DNA from: Arbacia lixula | Taxonomy: Eukaryota > Echinodermata > Echinoidea > Arbacioida > Arbaciidae | DNA length: 64,000 bases | Assembly: GCA_963669155.1 (NCBI GenBank) | Contig: OZ022588.1 | Coordinates: 8,768,733-8,832,732 of the forward strand | Direction: 5' to 3' | Part shown: piece by piece, positions 10,881 through 63,162 of the stretch | Layout: the number at the start of each line of letters is the position of its first letter | Position numbering within the stretch: the stretch's first letter is position 1 | Notes under the pieces: model-generated | What the model was told of the DNA's origin: nothing | The model's input: the letters and a program-made list of their open reading frames with translations, nothing else | Database searches by the model: none | Position numbers and translations under genes: made by a program

Positions 10881-11417
10881 AGATTTATACACCATGGAAT
10901 AATGGTTAACCGCTTTGATCATCGGTGCTTCTCCGTAGGGCTTGTGTGTATAACTTGTGCAAAAAAAAAAAAAAAGAGAAAAACACCAATGGCATATTAT
11001 AAAGTATTAAACCTTATGCCCACGTACATAAATCTACTGGAGTGACACCATTTCTAAAAGTGGATTTATTACGGGCTGGAGGGCGTCTTTCATTCATGAG
11101 ACGGCACAAATTGTTTGCGGTTTTTTTTTTTTATCAGAAACCACCGTCTATTTTGCCTCTGTTGCCTATTCGATTGGGGAAACTAAACTTTAAAAGTAAA
11201 AGAACGCCCCCTTGGCATATCAAGTACCCCGTTTCAAGATGGACACAGTCTAAATCATACACAAGTGGCCATCTAACAGCAGCCGGATCAACGATCGTTA
11301 TTTCAGTTTCGGATTAACTAGCCTAATTCATTTTCGGATTAACTAACCGTAGTCGAACCTCTAGAATAGCGAACCTCTCAACTATAAGGTGTGTGTTTGA
11401 CCGTGCATGGTGTGTAT

Positions 11418-11448
<31 letters not shown>

Positions 11449-12299
11449 GGCTTGAGCTGCTCGCCCTACAATGTACAATACAATTTATAGGAAACATTGA
11501 GCACTACCTTTCCCCTCCCCCTCCCCCCCCCCCCCCACACTTCCCCGTCCAGTACACAAACCAACAATCAGTTAGGAGTTAGTAAGTACAAAAATATAGT
11601 CACACTCGTCGTCAGCGATTGGGGTGTGACAAATGGATGTGAAATATGTTTCTGAACCAGTAAAAGGCATGTCAAACACTTGTTTCTGCATGGTGTTATA
11701 GGTATACGATATTATCATAGGCATAGATAACATGCATATGCATTTGCATACACGCCACGATAGAGTTTAATAGCACAAGTGCATGTTATGCATTGTCCCC
11801 CGGACATTGTACTTGTGCAAATTTTGTTTATCATACAAAGTTTGCTGTGGTTTCATGCGATGTTTGTTGCTCTTTTCTCGCATTCGCGTGGATGGGAGAT
11901 GTCCCTTTCCCTTCTTTTATCAACCCCCAATGAAAAGGGGATCGGTTCACCAGAAATTGATTACTACACAATATTTTCCCCCTCTTATCACCTCTTTATG
12001 TTTGCAGTAGCAAAACACATCATTCCCATAGGGCAATGCGAGATGGAAGCAATGGAGTACCAGGAATTTTTTTTTTCTTCATTTTCGGATTAACGAACCC
12101 GGCCTATTTCAGTGCTGATTGCCGAACATCTTGAATTCGTACCTTCGGAATAGCGAGTCGCACTTCATTTTCGGATTTAACGAAGTCCGGGGTATGCGAA
12201 ACGTGTGTGTTCGGCATATAGGAACATCACCCAGAAATTAGGATCAAGTTTTCAAACGAGAGCAATACGCGGCAGGGTCGTTGCATGGTCAAAGAGAAA
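10881..12299. other. Intergenic with homopolymer tracts
   Basis: Poly-A near 10960, a TG run passing into about 18 G near 11415-11450, and a C run near 11522-11536. Blocks TTCGGATTAAC recur at about 11310, 11330, 12083 and 12170, suggesting an old AT-rich repeat. No gene is supported. Confidence 0.5.
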
Positions 12300-12910
12300 T
12301 ATAAACCGCGTGCCCATATGTGAATTTATATTCCACATACTAAGAATGTTGTTATATGATTGGTCAAGAGTTGATCACGTGATGAGGCGTAATTTTTCCT
12401 ATCAGATCACCTGAGAATAAAAGTTCGTTACACTCTAGATGATAGTACTTTTTGGTTTCGCTGATCTCTTCATTCCTCACAGTCCTAACGTGTGATTAAT
12501 TTTTTGAGTATGCGCGAAATAAAAGTGCGTTACACTCGGACTATCAGCTCCCACAGACGCGTCCAAACGCGTTTCATAATGCGCGTCCTAATTAAACGCG
12601 CGTCCTAATGCGCGTCCTAATTAACGCGCACCCTAACGCGTGTTCCCCATGGCAGCGGCTATTGGGGTTAGGTAGAGAAGTAAACATTACTTTTCTACGT
12701 CAAATTGTCATTTTTGGTATAGATAGTTGGTTTCAGATGTGGAATATAAATCAAATAATCAACTTTTGGTTTAAGGCAATGAGACGAACTATCACTTCCT
12801 CGGCGATCTGAATGTATACGCTATCTTTCCTCATCAGCTGCGCTTCGGAAAGATAGCTACATCTAGATCGCCTCGGAAGTGATAGTTCATCCCATCACCT
12901 TCACCAACGT
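12300..12910 (-). repeat. Dispersed repeat, family E, copy 1 (inverted relative to 33.2 kb)
   Basis: Its reverse complement matches 33156-33697 over most of its length. Shared strings include ACCAAAAATGACAATTTGAC, GTAATGTTTACTTCTCTACC, GATCAACTCTTGACCAATC and AGTGATAGTTC. One end is a hairpin (12780-12895, GGCGATCTGAATGTATAC against inverted GATCGCC). The middle has several short direct repeats of GCGCGTCCTAAT. Confidence 0.75.
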
Positions 12911-12943
12911 TGATTATTTGTTTAATAAACTATGTATGATGGG

Positions 12944-13767
12944 TGGGCCATTCTCGCCGCACTTACGATTTGAGACGAAAACAAATACGTATTTCGATAT
13001 ACTCTTACACTAAATCACACTTACTTTCATGCTTTATATTTTCAAAATCATATTACAGAGACATTTTGAGTAAACACTTACGAATAATTGTATTTTCAGT
13101 GCAAAACTGTGAGCCTGTCAATATTTGTCGACGATAAAGTTGTGGCCCATAAACGCCGCACCGTTTACGTGCATTGTCAATGGGCTTTTCTTGATCGATT
13201 ATGTGTTCGATTTCATGGTGACTTGGTGATTTGAATAAAAAAGAAAAAAAAAGAAATTTGTAGTTTGCTTGTTCATGTGATTTACGTTTGAAGTGGACTA
13301 TTGATAGAAGAATTCTATTTTCTTTAAGGCTACCCTAGATGTTAAATGGAACAATCTCCGAAAAAAAGAGACTGCAATAATACGAGAGTCTTCATTTCGA
13401 TCGCATTTTCTCGGAACGCGCATGATGTAGTGCCGAAGGCATCCGCATCACGATCAAACTGACTTCTCCGTTCGGCTACCGAAGCAATCGCGGTGCGGGT
13501 GCGCGGCAGGAATTTCGGAGAAAACGGACTTTCTGGTCGGCAAATAATTTTGACATTTACCGAATAATGTGATTTTTTGTAGCTTAAAATTTCAGAAGAC
13601 GATCATTTGATGAAACTTGCATTTTTTGACTCGTAATTGCGTAGCTTGACAGAAACTGTTGTGCCGACGGAGATTCTATAGTCTCACGCGTGATACGCTT
13701 ACCATTTCGTTCTAATACGCATTTTTGCTAATGCGTCGATTAAGGGCCCCGCGGCGAGAATGGGCCA
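12944..13767. mobile_element. Inverted-repeat-ended element of about 820 bp
   Basis: The left end TGGGCCATTCTCGCCGC (12944-12960) matches the reverse complement of the right end (13751-13767) at 16 of 17 bases. A related internal string GTGGCCCATAAACGCCGC lies at 13142-13159. The element abuts family E at its left and has no transposase frame. No target duplication is clear. Confidence 0.5.
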
Positions 13768-15349
13768 CTAGCCATACATGGATCTCTTGAACATTAACAA
13801 GTACGAAATTGATATCTTGCTGTCTTTTGCTCATGTCGGAATCAAGTTCTTCACAGGAAAGAAGTTTGCGGAAGAGGAAATTAGGACAATCATATGCCAA
13901 GTATTATGGCGGAGGGAATTGCTTGGTTTCCGTAACGTTTTACAAAAAAAAAAATATTATAGCTTGGTCATATGTCTGTACAGGACTCCTCCCTCGCTAA
14001 AAGCGCTGTTTTTCCTCGAGTTTACGTACACAGCTTGGTAAAATTGAACGATTTTAAGGCCACGTGGGGCATGGCCTAAGCCTTAATTGTACACAGTAGT
14101 ATGAATCATCGTTTTTCTCCGAATACGTACACGAAACGTATTGCTTTTATGCCGTTTACCAATGAATAGTCTGTAATAACAGTCTCGTTTAAGTCGTCTA
14201 TTTATTCCAATTACATTTTCATTGACAAATCTGATGTATTCAAATTTCTTATATCGGTCATGAGTTAACTTGATATATAGTGGTAGGTTTTTCATATCGA
14301 ATTATAATCACAATACAATTTGATCGGCGATCAATAAGTGTGTCATTATTTCATATCAATGCAACGGGTCTACTTTAAAGACTATAAAATGGGGAAACGG
14401 CTGCCCAATATTGGTATTACGCAATTTGTTGGACGTGAACTACGATCATGCTCGCTCGCGTATGACATGCATGAGCAGAGAGGTTAGTTTGCTGTTGTCT
14501 TGCACGAATGCACACATGGTTTCAAACTCTCGTTTGGAGTGGACAGGATTATGTCAGGAGTATGAGCTGAGCCTGAGGCGACAGATGAACGAGCAAATCC
14601 ACTCCCATTCTCTCATGCGTGCGAATGTAGTTTCGTGCACTGAACTAGGTTTCGCATTTCGGCTTAGTTAGGCGCCCTATGATGCTGTGTGCCTGCGGCG
14701 CCCCAAGGCCAAAACGACTAAATAACGGTGAGCAGTTTTCCTCGTTTGATTTCATTTCATTGTTATGTGTTACTGTTATTCGAAATTCTGTTATTGCTGC
14801 CATTTTTCGTAGACCCATGATTCACCGTTGATCTCACTTGGCTAACTAAGCAAGGTGGAGCATTTCCTTGTAATCCCATTCGGAACTTCTGATGTGGGAT
14901 GGAATTTAATAATGAGGGACGGGTTCCTCTCCTGCCCCTTGGTCGTAGATTGGGATGTAAACCCTGCCGACTCTCTGGGGGAGCCAAAGGCTAGCATAGT
15001 CCTACGAGGGACAGCCCTGTGCTTTTATGGTGTGGGTTCCATGTATGGCTAGGCGAGCCACTTTAATTTCAATGACAATTTCCAGCCTGCAGGGTTTCAG
15101 ATGAAAGTAAAGTGATGCTTTTCTTTGGCAGCTAGTGATGCTGAAAGTGACTTAAAACATCCCCTAGGGCATTACTATTGCACCTTAACTTAATTTAAGC
15201 TCCCTGTTTTGTTTTGTTTTGTTCTTGTCGGATGAACTCTCGATGACCATGCCATGTTCATGCCATTTGTTAATGCTGTATCAGACTGGCAGTCATGCTG
15301 CGAATAAACAACATGGTCTATGAACATTGACTACTTGGCCATTCAGGAG
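13768..15349. other. Intergenic, nothing supportable
   Basis: Short open frames here lack splice context and familiar motifs. A GC-richer piece at 14850-15060 (CCAAAGGCTAGCATAGTC) looks like repeat debris, but I cannot name it. Confidence 0.45.
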
Positions 15350-15630
15350 GGCATTTCATGAACGTTGTCAGGAATGACCAAATGGTCAGTGCTGACAACT
15401 TCAGTGAAATCCTCAGTTTTGATTGGCTGAGAGGCACTAGCCTCTGACTGTTACTTTGGTAACTGTCGGAGAAAGACAGCTTGTCAGACGAAAAATGTTC
15501 ATTTCATCAAAGGACTTGTCGGATATTTTATCCGACAAGTTTGCTCTCGGCCAATAAGATGCAAGCATTTCAGTAGCTTATAACAGTTTGTCGGATAAAA
15601 CGTCCGACAAGTCCTTTGATGAAATGCCCC
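15350..15630. repeat. Foldback element with CTTGTCGGA arms
   Basis: The left end GGGCATTTCATGAACGTTGT pairs with a right end reading GGGGGCATTTCATCAAAGGA in reverse complement. Internally CATTTCATCAAAGGACTTGT and TCGGATATTTTATCCGA are repeated in both orientations. G runs follow at 15641-15659 and 15752-15764. Confidence 0.65.
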
Positions 15631-17898
15631 CTGAAGTACGGAGGGGGGGGGGGGGGGGGATTCAATGAAAAGCGAGATTGGCTTGTTACTTTTCTTGAAA
15701 ATGCTAGTAAAGCATTGATTGTTTATTAGATTGAATATTCATTATTGTAAGGGGGGGGGGGGGTCATTAACTGTTGCCCAATGCAAGTTGTACTATTCAG
15801 CTTCTCATAGAGAACAAAAGAAATGCCTCGTTTCACTTGTCCATTTCTGTTAATGGCATCAATACTTCCTTGAGCATGACAGATATCAGCAAAAAAGGGG
15901 GAAGGAAATCCGCCCATACATTATTAGGTAGGGGTACCGTCCGTCTACCAGACCGACTTCTGGGGAGACAAGCAAAAAAAAAAAAAGGGAAATTAAACAA
16001 AAAGGGGGGGGGGGGGTGAAACCCTGAATTACATGTGTAATTATGTGCTTGAAAACGTGTATTTTGGTCTGCCAGGCATATTTTTTAACTACACTTAACT
16101 TTGAAATTAGAAAAAGTGCTAGTTCATCAAATCCTGAAACCCTTTCCCGTTTAATCTATACCAGGAAGGAGGTCAATAGGTATGAAACTGAAACAAGTCC
16201 GGTTTCAGTTTCGTTTATAAATGGGGGAATTTGATCCGTCATGTGCCCAGATTTCTTCCTGTTTTTGTGATAAGCAGCAAGTACACACATCCTGGTCCAG
16301 GGTTTATGGGTAAGCAGTGCAGGGAACCGACAGAATTTGTAAACGGTTAATTTAGGTATAAGTCGAGATTAATTTTAGTATTATGTGCTCAACTACTCGC
16401 AAGTGATCAATATTCTGCTGTAAGTCTGTTTCTAGTTCTAGTATTGTGAGGTAAGTAGAGTATTTTTTTTCCATTATCTGTGGTATTTTTACAATTAAAA
16501 ACTTTTAACCTGCAAAAGGGATACACTAATTTTATGAGTGGAGTTAGTGGGAGAGCAGAATCAAACTGTTTATGTGGTTGGTCAATGCGAGTTTTAAGCC
16601 ATTCCGAAATTAATGTTAGTTGTATGTTCATGATATATGTTGAATTGTGTAAGAAATTGGGCATAAATGTAGGAGTCTTCAGGCAAAGACGCAGTTGAGA
16701 CTTTAGACACTATCCCTAAACATCAAATGATCAAATGCTGACCGAGAATGTACCAACGATCGAGGAATTTCATATAGAAGCACATTCAATAAACATATTA
16801 TCGGTATACAACTGCGCATGAGCAGAAGCTTCTTTGTGTCGAATGTCAGGAAATGATCTCTCCATGCACTAAGAAAAAAATGCAGCAAGGGACCTGGAAT
16901 CTTAAAGGGGAAGAACTAAGCTGGCATCTGCCCCAATTGGCAAGATTTGATCGATACCTCCACTGCTATACTTCCGGCACTGGGATTTTGGGTGTTGCGT
17001 AATAGGTATCTAGGCCTTATGTGTCACAAAAACATTTGTTGAACGTCCAGCTGTTGTCATCATACGTGACTTCCTGCTGTTGTTATGTGAGCTGAGGTTC
17101 TCAGCTGCAGAGTAACTACATCTGGGTTTAGACAAAACTATAACTGGAAATAAAGACTATGCACTCTTGCTCTCTGTGTGTGAAGGAAAGCAACATGGCA
17201 GAGGGCTTAGTCTTATTACCAGACGTGCATAATGTTGTTTCCAGACTGTGTCTTTGCTCTCCACTCCCCTCGAACCTCAACTACATAATCAACTAACAGG
17301 AGGCATAATATGTACACTGTTTATGGCTGCATGTATGTGTAGTCTCTGTTCAGACACAGAGGCTGACAACACCCCTTAGTGTGCAGTGTAATACGCTCAC
17401 TGTACAACTACAGGCACACTAGTAGCTGTGTAGTCCCACTGGCCGTGTACAAAGTCCAACTATTACATTAAGGGGAATGTTATCAATATCTAATTTAATG
17501 TTGATTATGTGAGGGTGCTAATTAGAAGTTAAAAGTTCAGTGAGATTGTCCATTGCTGCACAACTTGTATTCATGTAACTTTAAGAGGGTTACTTATTTG
17601 GCAAGTGGCAGTACTGTTTTTGCCTGAAAGAAATCACAATATTTCCTTCTCTTTTTCCTTCGACTAAGGGACTCTTTTATCTATTATTCAATATGGTGGC
17701 ATTTTTCAAATAAACAAAATCATTTCATGTCAGTAAAAACACAAATGAACTAGTTCAGCATCCTACTTATGAAAACACACTTTTTTCATGGTTCATGTAC
17801 ATTGATGTCACTTTACAACATGTCAATCAATTTCTCTTCTGTGGACTGTATTCAAGAAACCCCACCAAGCCTTAGCCAGCTGTGTAAGTGCATATACA
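15631..17898. other. Intergenic with G and A homopolymers
   Basis: Apart from poly-G and poly-A runs (15641-15659, 15752-15764, 15973-15985, 16003-16016) I see no element or gene here. Confidence 0.5.
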
Positions 17899-18120
17899 CT
17901 ACAGCTCAAAGGAATTGGCATAAGGAAAGGGAAAGGGAAGAAAGTTAAAGGGCCTCAAGTTTTAAACCGTGGTATATTTTGTCCAGTTCAGCATGAAACA
18001 CGATGCTTTTTAGGCTAAAGCATTGTGTTTAATGCTGAACTGGACAAAATATACCGCAGTTTAGAACTGCAGCTCCTTCCCTTACTTCCCTTTCCCTATG
18101 CCGATTCCTTTGAGCTGTAG
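17899..18120. repeat. 222-bp near-perfect hairpin, family D, copy 1
   Basis: It starts CTACAGCTCAAAGGAATTGG and ends with its inverse. The arms contain GGGAAAGGGAAG, ATATTTTGTCCAGTTCAGCA and ATGCTTT, leaving a loop of only a few bases. Copies 2 and 3 are in intron 1 of the exporter gene. Confidence 0.85.
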
Positions 18121-21110
18121 TTACATGCATTTAGCAACCAGCTAATATTTACAAATTTTAAATCATGAGAACAATTCATGGTGTGTGTTTTTTGTGTCTG
18201 TTTTTTTTTTCTTTACGAATTTGTATCACATATTCAGCTAAGTTTCTAAATGAACTTAATGATCAGAACGAATGGAAAGGAATAAGTCGCAGTACACAAA
18301 TGACCGTCTTTCTAGAGAGCACATTGTGTGTACTGTAAGGTGCTAATTAGTGAAAATTCAATATACCAGGATGTGGCCAGATTCCCCTTATGGTAATTCT
18401 ATCACATGCAGGAACTCACACACTTACCTTCCTGGTGTTACACACCAGGCGATATGCCCCCGAAATGTTTGAAAGAGCCCTGGAAAATGTTAAAAGAGGC
18501 CTCAAAATTCCCATGAACACAATGTAAAATTGTAGCCAAATCAGCCAATGTGTTCACAAAGTAGCTCCCCGAAAATTGTCTTTTTCCCCATGTAACACAT
18601 TTATACATGTTAAGATAATCTTTTTCCACAGGGTGTCTGAAATGGGGGGGGGGGGGGGGGGGTGGAACGGGTTTAAACTGTAAATGATTCATTGGGTCTG
18701 ACAAGTATGCTTAAGAGTGTCATTAGGATCTTATCACGCTTTGTTGATGCTTAAGAAAGAAAGATATATTTGCAAAGTAACAAGTCATCATCTTTTAGTT
18801 AATTCACTATTGTAATATAGGTATTTCCCTCAATAAATGTTATTTAGTGTACATCTCATCCATACACAATGTAAAGCAACAAATAAAATACTTACAAATG
18901 ATATTATGATTTCACTGCCACCAATTTGTCAACTTCTGCCAAAGTATTACTGTAAAGTATTATTTGCCCACATATTTTGTGTGCAAATTAGTGTCTACTT
19001 GAAGAACATAATGTAGATTCACCAAGATTACAATTTTGATGCACTTTCAATATTTGCAGAACAGAAGATAAAGATTGTATCATGTTATATCTCTCCCACA
19101 GTGAATTTATATGAATGGGTTTCAGACTGTAAAGAGCAATGAAGACATTATATAGTTATGAATCCATTAGTAAAATACATTTCTTTGACTTTTGGACATT
19201 TTTCATCTCAGTTCGTGTAATTTTGTTGTTGTTTTTTATGGGGAGGGCAATGTTTTAAATCATTTATGATCTTGCACAGTTTTCTTTACAAGATCATGCA
19301 TAACAGTCTGGAATCTGGATGAGGAGGAGATGAGATGTTTCTCTTTAATGCTTTTTTTTATTGAGCCTTTGAATTTGTGGGCTCACTTTTGTCTACTGAG
19401 AAACTGAGCAGCGCGACTCCTGAGTAATGTGCTGTACAGACATTAGACAACAGACATGAACATCAAATTCATATAGGATTCAATTCAGCCACATCCTTTT
19501 GATTACTGCCATTCCAGAGCACATTTTAAAATCCTAACTGGACCAGGCTTCACAAAGCCCCAAAATCAATTGAGGTCAACGGGTTAATCATTTTTGAAAT
19601 GTATTTCTAGGCTAAAATTATATATTTTAACACATCCTGCGTTGACCATACGGGGCAAGAGAAGGCTGTTGAACTTCCTGTCTGTGTTCGTCCGATGCCA
19701 AATGAAGGTAATCTAGTTTGAGTCCACACAGCTCCTTCATGGCTGTTTGCTTCCGTGGAAAAATTAAATGCTTCCCTTCTCACAAGAAAGGATGTGTTGT
19801 ACAAAGTATGGGAAAATGACATCATGTGTGCTGCTCTATGAGATTTGTGTTTGATTGGTGCAAAAATGCACCAATGGCTCATGAAGAGGCAACATGGTTA
19901 AAGCAAGCAAAGCAACATGTCATATAGAAAACAACACTGTTAATGAATCTAGCAGCTACACTCTACTGTGTACATATGTTCAGTACATGTTAATGTTGAT
20001 TAAATAACGTATGTGCTACCAAATATTTTTTTTATTCTCTCAAACCTTTGGCTTTTTGAAAAAGTTTTCTGTTTCTTATACCTTGAACATTATGTTTTTT
20101 ATGTGACATTTTATTGGATAAATATTGAATTGAATTGAAGTATGTATAACATTTCATGAGAGTTTAGATTTAAGGTTTAAGCCATTGTGTTCTGGTTTAT
20201 AAAAATGCACAGTGCTACGTGCTTAGGTTCAGTATGATGTTGGATTTTGTACTTACACAAATTACATATATACATAATGTACATTTGAGTGCCGTTTATA
20301 TACTGTATTACACCAGTTCCTGTACATTGTATATGGGCAGGGCTGGCACATACATGAGTCATTGAAGGAGATGTTTGTGCAATGTACCAATACAGTATTG
20401 GTACATTGTCCCCCATTGGATGCTAAGAGTAAACATTCCTGGAAAACTTGGCAGGAAGACATGTGAAAACAGGATTTGGCAAGGAGGGTGCCTTGAGGTT
20501 AAAGGCAATTAAATTGGTTTGTATTGTGTTCTGTGTGTGTTGTTTGTGTGTTGGGGATGATAAGGTGGAATCTTCATGCTGATAACATGATATTACCCAT
20601 TTCATAAGTTCCGTGTCTAAAATGACTCTGTAAAAATGGAGTAGAAGAACTCATGGGGTAGGCTCATGCTTGGGGTGGAAAAGAGGCTTGTAGTACATGT
20701 ATAAGGAACATAAAATTATAGAGGCATCAAATGAATGATAATGCGATGTCACAAAACATATGTTAACATCTAACTTGCTAGTATGAATACTAGTGAGCTT
20801 GTATAACTGGTAGTGTTGGACATTTTGAAGCACAAAGAAATTCAACCCCTTCAGAAAGATTGTGCATTCTAAATTATTGGCTGGTCTAACCTGTTCTCCA
20901 TGGGAGAGCAATTTACAATGTTATCCCTGTAGTTCATTGTCCTACTCATGAAATGTGGTTTCCCCCTGTAATCCAGGCATTGTGTTGGAAGACAAAGGCA
21001 GTTATGTAACAGGGATATTGGAGTGGACTTAAAGTATGTAACAGCTCAAGCTTATCAGTAGCAGGTCTCCATCAGTGAACACTGCAATTATGTTGTTCTC
21101 CTGTTCCCTT
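18121..21110. other. Intergenic, mostly featureless
   Basis: The only conspicuous item is a G run at 18643-18662. No gene is supported. Confidence 0.5.
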
Positions 21111-21565
21111 TTCTCATTGGGTTTTCTTAGCCCCGTACTATTCTTAGCCCCAGATTTTTTTTTAAGCTTTTCACACGGACATTTCTTAGCTCCTTACTAT
21201 TCCTTAAACCCGACTAAGGAAATCCACGCTGTTCCCACTCACAATCGTTAGCCCCGGATTTTTTCGCGAAAGCTTACGAATAATTATGAGTCTACGTCTT
21301 GCACATGTGCTCTTTACCACTCCGCATCAAGGTCACTCGTCCGTCGGGCATTATCTGATTGGTCAGGGTGTCTCTGCTTTGTGAGCTGACACCGCATTTC
21401 CTTAGACCCGTACTATTTTTCGTTTCTGTTCTCACTGCCACTCTTAGCCCCGGACTATTTGGCTGGGCCCTGCTTTTTTGCAGGGCCAAATATCCCCCCC
21501 TACCCCTTAGCCCCATGTATAGTCCGGGGCTAAGAAAATTTTTGCCAGTGTGAAAAGCATACTGG
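21111..21565. mobile_element. Foldback element, family C, copy 1 (TTAGCCCCGTACTA repeats)
   Basis: The ends are inverted: CATTGGGTTTTCTTAGCCCC at left, and at right (reverse complement) CACTGGCAAAAATTTTCTTA. The 14-mer TTAGCCCCGTACTA or a close variant recurs about eight times in both orientations. The second copy is at 35120-35650. Confidence 0.75.
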
Positions 21566-23117
21566 AGTTCAAGGGAGCTAGGACAAAGGATCTGAGCTAG
21601 GACAAAAGATCTGAGCTCCCACACAGTTGCTTGAAGAATGTTATGTAACATGAATAGAATTAAAGGAGGGGATTTGCCAGAATGTTAACAGTTAACAGCT
21701 TCTGAGTAACATGCCTCAATGACCGTGCATTGAACTGCAGTACAAAGTTCTACAAGAACACTTTGTTCAATCTAGGTTTTTGTATGGTTATATAGAGCGT
21801 AGGAAGATATTAGCCTGAATAGGTATGGAGGGGATTTACAACAGTCTATACAGTTACAGCTTTTGAGTTACAGGCTTCACTGACAACCATGCATTATTAT
21901 ACATCTAAAACTTCATAGGCTTGTTGAAGGCTATAGGCTGTACAGAACACATTAATATGGATATAAAAGAAAGAGATTTTCAACAAAGTAGCAGTTAACC
22001 CATTGTTCAAACAAAGTGAATAAGGGCTGTTAATGAAAATGGTATATTCCCATACAGAGGTATATCAGAGGTATAACTACAACAACCTTTCAGCAGGGCT
22101 GTAACAGGGTTGTAACATATTTAGCAAAGAGCATAAGGTTTGCATAATGAAAATGGTATATTGCCATGCAGAGGTATGCCTTTCAACTACAAGTTGAACG
22201 GTTTGGCTGAGGGACAAAGGCTGGAGGGGGGGGGGGGCAGCACATATCAAAAGTCATATTCCATACACACACATTCCATCGCAAATTAAAAAAAAAGAAA
22301 AAACAACATACAATTAAAAACTATAATTGTGCCAATTTGAAGAGCAAAAGTGCACTTTAATGCTTTTAAGTGCATTGCCAATTTGAAGATTTAGTGATTA
22401 TTTGACCGTTATTTCACTTTGAAAAATCATGTCAAATCAAGGTTATTATTTTGACTAAACAGCACAAAAGTTGATTAATCTCGTGCATGCATTTATGTTC
22501 TTTCTTATGCCGAGCTTTTAATTGTATTTCTTGATATCAAAAGTGAAAGTTTGAGCAAACTGCTGTGTATTTTTGAAGAAATACAAGTCAGGCAGACACC
22601 ATCCGCTCTCTTTGTGCAAAAGTTAATTTGAGTAGACCTAGTAGCGTCAAGTGTCAGAGTAGTTGTCCCTGTTTCACTTTTCTTTTCAGTCACTTCAATT
22701 TCCTGCCATTTCATGTCGGGACTTTTGTTAAGTTGTCCCGATTCTACCACCGCTGCACCACTTCAATTTCCTGCCATTTCATGTGGGGACTTTTGTTAAG
22801 TTGTCCCGATTCTACCCACAGCACCATCTGCAATTTACACTATTTAATTCAGAATTGCAATGGAAAGCGAAAGTACTTTATAAACTTGTTCTCTTTATGT
22901 GTCACCAATGAGTTTGTGCCCGATTGATCTGCACAAATTGTCTGTCTGGCACAGGATGTTCATGGACAGTTAACGGTCAAAAGATGTCCCAAGTCATGTG
23001 AGAGATACGACGTTGTGATCAGGAGTCTCGGCACAGAGTATTCTGCGATGCGAGGGGGTAGCTTAGCTTACACCAAATCAGAGCTTAATCGTGGCCTTAA
23101 CTCATTCCTCTCCAGAA
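21566..23117. other. Intergenic; one 68-bp tandem duplication
   Basis: CACTTCAATTTCCTGCCATT starts at 22691 and again at 22759, giving two head-to-tail 68-bp units. There is a G run near 22227. A looser pair of repeats involves GGTATATTCCCATACAGAGG near 22040 and 22150. No gene is supported. Confidence 0.6.
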
Positions 23118-23618
23118 TTAAAGGGATAGTTCACCCCGAAAATAAGGTGGTTTTTCAATCAAAGCAGAAACATGAAAGAAACATATAAGTGAAGGTTTGG
23201 CGAATAACCATTAAAGGATAAGAAAGTTATAATCTTTTGAAATTTCAATTTTGTGACGTCACATGCGAAGCACTCTCCCGTATATTGTGTACAGAATAAT
23301 TCCATAAATTGCTCTTTTTCTGTTTTTAACAAACAGATTTGTTTTTCTTATACAGTTATGTGTGCAAAAACTTATTTCTCATGATGTATCAAATGCACAG
23401 GTAAAAGCCTGCATATCTCTTTGGGAAATACAATTTTTTTAGAAAAAAATTGTACACAACATATGGGAGAGCACCTAGCACATGACTTTTAAAGCAAAAA
23501 TTTTAAAGGTTATAACTTTTATCTTTTGGCAGACTTTCATCAAACTTTTACTAATGTTTCTTTCATGTGTCTCCCTTTATGGAAACCAAAATATTTTTAG
23601 GGTGAACTATCCCTTTAA
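23118..23618. mobile_element. MITE family A, copy 4 (complete)
   Basis: TTAA then AGGGATAGTTCACCCCGAAA at left; TTTAGGGTGAACTATCCCT then TTAA at right. The internal palindrome TGACGTCA is at 23254-23261. Confidence 0.85.
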
Positions 23619-24273
23619 GGCCCTCAGCTCCCCTGAATAGTCGCCAAGACCGACATCCCGTCCCAGCGTGTCTATGTATACATGTACGTGACTCGTCTCG
23701 GACCCCTCCTGGCAGTTCCATGAGTAATCTAGAACTGGAAAAAGCATTCAACATTTTGTGCAATACATGTTTTTTTTTTCCACAGAAAGTTCCTAATGTT
23801 AAATCAATTCATTTACTGGAAACCTCCCATGTAATTTTTAATCTTCTTCCCCAATTTGTTGATGTGTTGATACTAGGACGTACACCTGTATTCATCACTA
23901 TTAGCAAATTTAATGTATGATTTTGTAATATTGATACCATAACTAAGATCTAACAGAGTGATTGTCACTCAATTTTCAGTATAAAATATAGTTTGTATGA
24001 TTGCAGCTTCATGATAATCACACAGTAATCTTTTTGCCCCTTTTTCCCTTTTCCTCCCCAGCATTCTCTGGCATAAATGTTCATGGACCCAGACTAACCC
24101 AGCACCCTTAGGAGAAGCTAAACGGTGACAGCAGAAGCAATAGAAACCAGCTAGAGAAGCTGTTGCAGAAATCATAGCTGCCTTTCGCAAGCCAGAAGAA
24201 GAGATAGATCTCCATTAAACCAACCCTTGAGAAAGTGTTTGTTAGACTGTGTTGGTCTTACTTGATCACTGCA

Positions 24274-24502
24274 AGGTCAAGGGTCAGAGGTTAGAGGTAA
24301 AGATGCATTTGAGGCACTAAGACAGACAGGAAGAGTAGAAGAAACTGGGAGATCAGTTATTTAACATTTTGTAGCAAGCTGCCTCTCTCGATCTGAAGGG
24401 AGTAATCACATCTTTAAAGGAGTGACATTGAGACTGGGGGAGTCACCTTTGAGTGCTGAAAGGTCACGGGTCAGAAGTCACAGGTCAAGGGTCAAGGGTC
24501 AG
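24274..24502. promoter_or_regulatory. Nuclear-receptor half-site cluster upstream of the exporter start codon
   Basis: Six consecutive heptamers occupy 24461-24502: AGGTCAC, GGGTCAG, AAGTCAC, AGGTCAA, GGGTCAA, GGGTCAG. Each is a half-site followed by one spacer base, the DR1 geometry bound by RXR heterodimers and HNF4. A separate DR1 (AGGTCA, A, GGGTCA) is at 24274-24286. The array ends six bases before the ATG, so it may be 5' UTR rather than promoter. Function is inferred from motif only. Confidence 0.4.
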
Positions 24503-24507
24503 CCAGC

Positions 24508-63162
<38,655 letters not shown>

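Noticed and set aside
14855-15052. 65-codon frame in a GC-richer patch
   Set aside because: No recognisable domain, no splice sites and no homologous copy nearby; probably repeat debris.
21292-21651. 119-codon frame on the minus strand
   Set aside because: Lies inside foldback family C, is not preserved in the second copy, and has no splice context.
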